A stretch of DNA of 18,194 bases. It comes from Alphaproteobacteria bacterium (GTDB lineage: Bacteria; Pseudomonadota; Alphaproteobacteria; UBA828). Made by a program: the position numbers and the translations under genes. The notes under the pieces were generated by a model. It was not told the origin of the DNA. It did no database searches and saw nothing but the letters and a program-made list of their open reading frames with translations. Each line of letters opens with the position of its first letter. Within the stretch, counting starts at the first letter, position 1. The stretch lies in assembly GCA_022826345.1 (NCBI GenBank), contig JAJDVB010000103.1:1-18194 (forward strand). Direction: 5' to 3'. Shown here in pieces: positions 16,235-18,194 of the stretch.

Positions 16235-18194
16235 TTCGCGACGCGTCTGCCGCGGCTCACCTCTCGCTGGTCGAGGGGTCTGACGGTCCATGGTCTCTTC
16301 CTTCTGATGATCCGTCCTCCGAGGAGCCGGACTGGCGATCCCTGTCCGAGCGGGCACACGCCCGTGCGGAGAGCGAGGGGGCGCGGGCAGACGCGGCCGA
16401 AGCGCGCATCCAGGAACTGCTCGGCGATATCCGTCGGCTCCGCGCTTCTTTGCGCAAAACGGGAGCAGCCGGAAGTACGGGGGAGCCGCTGCCGAGCAAG
16501 GCGGCAGGCGCGGCACAGACGTCGCTCGCCAGGAAAGACGCCCAGCTGCTCAAGGCCCGGGAACGTTTGCAGGCCCAGAAGGACACGATCAAGTCGCTGC
16601 GCGGGCAGGTCCGTGCTCTGGAACGGCAAGCCGCCCGGCAGAGCCGCGAGCGGCGGCAGGCGGAGGCTCTCGGGCAGACCATCGGTGATCTCTCCCGCGA
16701 GAACGCGAAGCTCCGTGGAGCACTCAGGGATTGGCGCGACCAGGAGGCCAAGATCGAATGGTTCCACGACCGCGTCAGCGAGCTGGAATATGCCCTGGAC
16801 GAGGCCGCAGACGGGAGGCGGTGGATGGAGGCCGATCTTGCCGATCGCCCTCTGCTGCCCGTGGCCTTCGAACGATTGCGCGCCCAGGAGAAGACGATCC
16901 AATCGCTCACCGAGAAGATCCGGTTGCTCACCGAGAGGAACGAGCAGTTGCGGGCCCGGATCACGAACCTGGAGGCGACGGTTGCCAAGCACCGCGCGAG
17001 CGGGGCCGTGCTGTCCAAGGCGCTGTTCGGTAGCAAAAGCGAGCAGCAGGAGAAGCCGGGCACGGGGCGCCAGCGCGGCCAGCAGCGCGGTGCCCCCGGC
17101 CACGGCCGCACCCCGCGGCCCGGGCTCGAGGAGCGCACCGACAAGCGTAACCCGCCCAAGGACGCGCGCGTGTGTTCCTGTTGCGGCAAGCCCTATGTCG
17201 CCAACGGCGAGCACGTCTCGACCGTCATCGAGATCGAGGTCAAGGCCCACAAACGCAAGATCGTCCGCCCCCGCTGGCGTCGGGGTTGCGACTGCCCGGC
17301 TTCGCCCCTGGAGGTGACGGCGCCCCCGCCGCTGCGCCTGTTCCCCAGGACACCCTACGGAATCAGCGTGTGGGCGAGCTTCCTCTACGAACGCTACGCT
17401 TCTCTGCGGCCCCTCAACCAGGTCTCGGCGTGGCTGTCCGGCCTCGGTCTGCCGATCGCCGCCGGCACGCTCGCCGGCAGCGTGGAGCGCTTCATTCCCC
17501 TGTTCGAGCCCGTGGCGGACGCGATCCTCGCGCACCAGAACCAACAGGCGGTCCGTCACGGCGACGAGACCGCCTGGCGTATCCAGTCGCTGCGCGAGAT
17601 CGGTCGGTCGAGCCGCGCGTGGCTGTGGAACTCGGTCAGCGAAGATGCCGTCTACTTCCACTGCGACCCCGCGCGCTCGGCCGAGGCCGCGAAGACGTTG
17701 TTCGGCGATACCGCCGTCGTCGTGTTCGTGGTCTGCGACCGCTTCTCCAGCTACAAGAAGATGGCGCGCGACCTCGACGGCAAGGTGATCCTCTGCTTCT
17801 GCTGGGTCCATCAACGGCGGGACTTCATCCAATGCGCGGCCGGCCACAATCGGCTGACGGACTGGTGCCAGAGTTGGATCGAGCGCATCGCGTCGATCTA
17901 CAGCCTGAACAAGGCGCGGTTGCGGCATTACGACCCCGCTCTGGAGCGCCAGACGCCACAGTTCGACGCCGCACAGAGAGAGTTGGAGAAGGCCGTCGAC
18001 AAGCTGTTCGCGGACGCAAAAGCGGAACTGGCCGGCCTGCCGGCCGGCTCGCGCGAGGCCAAGCCGCTGCGCTCGCTGCTCAACCACCGCGAGGGGCTGA
18101 GCGTCTTCGTCGACAACCCGCAGGTGCCCATGGACAATAATTCTGCCGAGCGGGCGTTCAGGAAAGCGGTCATAGGACGACGCCTCAGCTTCGG
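16228..18194 (+). CDS. IS66-family transposase (TnpC type), truncated by the window end
   Basis: The open frame runs from ATG 16228 to the window edge (655 full codons) with an in-frame stop just upstream at 16216-16218. Residues about 40-280 are a long charged coiled-coil region. A basic linker (RQRGQQRGAPGHGRTPRPG) leads to a zinc-binding segment with CSCC at 316-319 and CDC at 354-356. The DDE catalytic core follows: Asp446 in HGDETAWR, Asp504 in VCDRFSSY, and Glu641 in MDNNSAER, with GRRLSFG at the edge. This is the IS66 pattern. No tnpA or tnpB is found upstream, which fits the ISBst12 branch that carries only the transposase gene. The N-terminal coiled coil is longer than in classical IS66 TnpC. 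The right end and terminal repeat lie outside the window. Confidence 0.9.
   Translation, partial: MAIRDASAAAHLSLVEGSDGPWSLPSDDPSSEEPDWRSLSERAHARAESEGARADAAEARIQELLGDIRRLRASLRKTGAAGSTGEPLPSKAAGAAQTSLARKDAQLLKARERLQAQKDTIKSLRGQVRALERQAARQSRERRQAEALGQTIGDLSRENAKLRGALRDWRDQEAKIEWFHDRVSELEYALDEAADGRRWMEADLADRPLLPVAFERLRAQEKTIQSLTEKIRLLTERNEQLRARITNLEATVAKHRASGAVLSKALFGSKSEQQEKPGTGRQRGQQRGAPGHGRTPRPGLEERTDKRNPPKDARVCSCCGKPYVANGEHVSTVIEIEVKAHKRKIVRPRWRRGCDCPASPLEVTAPPPLRLFPRTPYGISVWASFLYERYASLRPLNQVSAWLSGLGLPIAAGTLAGSVERFIPLFEPVADAILAHQNQQAVRHGDETAWRIQSLREIGRSSRAWLWNSVSEDAVYFHCDPARSAEAAKTLFGDTAVVVFVVCDRFSSYKKMARDLDGKVILCFCWVHQRRDFIQCAAGHNRLTDWCQSWIERIASIYSLNKARLRHYDPALERQTPQFDAAQRELEKAVDKLFADAKAELAGLPAGSREAKPLRSLLNHREGLSVFVDNPQVPMDNNSAERAFRKAVIGRRLSF
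16228..18194 (+). mobile_element. IS66-family insertion sequence, partial
   Basis: The element is defined by its transposase gene. The left boundary lies between the stop of the 151-residue gene (16114) and 16228 but could not be fixed without the right-end inverted repeat; GTAACGAG at 16195 is a weak candidate for the tip. Confidence 0.7.

Noticed and set aside
16123..18087. Minus-strand frame of 654 codons opposite the IS66 transposase
   Set aside because: It is antisense to a gene with a complete DDE motif set and has no recognisable domain.

Overview
The window comes from a GC-rich bacterium, most likely an alphaproteobacterium (Rhodospirillales or Rhizobiales type). This rests on the strong G/C bias at third codon positions, a short palindromic repeat whose translation reads like the MPGLVPGIH peptide often seen in over-called alphaproteobacterial ORFs, a UPF0149 protein, a surface-antigen-type lipoprotein, an IHF-alpha-like protein and small proteins of the kind carried on alphaproteobacterial plasmids and integrative elements. 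The placement is inference; no rRNA or other phylogenetic marker is present. No tRNA, rRNA or CRISPR array was found.

Left part (1-5651), accessory DNA. A visibly AT-richer minus-strand gene (137-1762) joins an ABC-type ATPase to a TOPRIM-like DUF4435-type domain in one polypeptide, an architecture resembling merged PARIS (AriA-AriB) anti-phage proteins. Next is a GIY-YIG nuclease gene (1980-2273, minus) bracketed by an inverted pair of about 31-bp palindromic repeats. An unrecognised 309-residue protein (2870-3799, plus), a PD-(D/E)XK-type nuclease-like protein (4129-5262, minus) and a probable transposase remnant (5277-5651, minus) follow. Together they look like a small nuclease/defence-flavoured patch with mobile-element scars.

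Middle part (5778-10670), more housekeeping in style. It holds a bile acid:sodium symporter family transporter, a decayed DUF2147 secreted-protein gene (frameshift, TGG-to-TAG change, lost C-terminus), a divergent RpoD-like sigma-70 factor with no region 1.1, a convergent UPF0149 gene ending 10 bp from it, and a glycine-zipper lipoprotein with a consensus -35 promoter.

Right part (10766-18194), a mobile-element maintenance or replication module. An IHF-alpha-like protein and a small basic protein read leftward. Reading rightward are a 107-residue protein, a protein with four CxxC/CxxC zinc ribbons, SSB with a strong terminator, a TOPRIM primase-like protein, and two small conserved-looking proteins (75 and 151 residues). 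A 107-bp imperfect palindrome lies at 15375-15481. The window ends inside an IS66-family transposase (from 16228) whose start codon sits in a perfect hairpin. SSB, primase-like protein, nucleoid protein and zinc-ribbon protein together suggest single-stranded DNA handling during transfer or replication of an integrated element or plasmid; no relaxase, integrase or partition gene is visible here.
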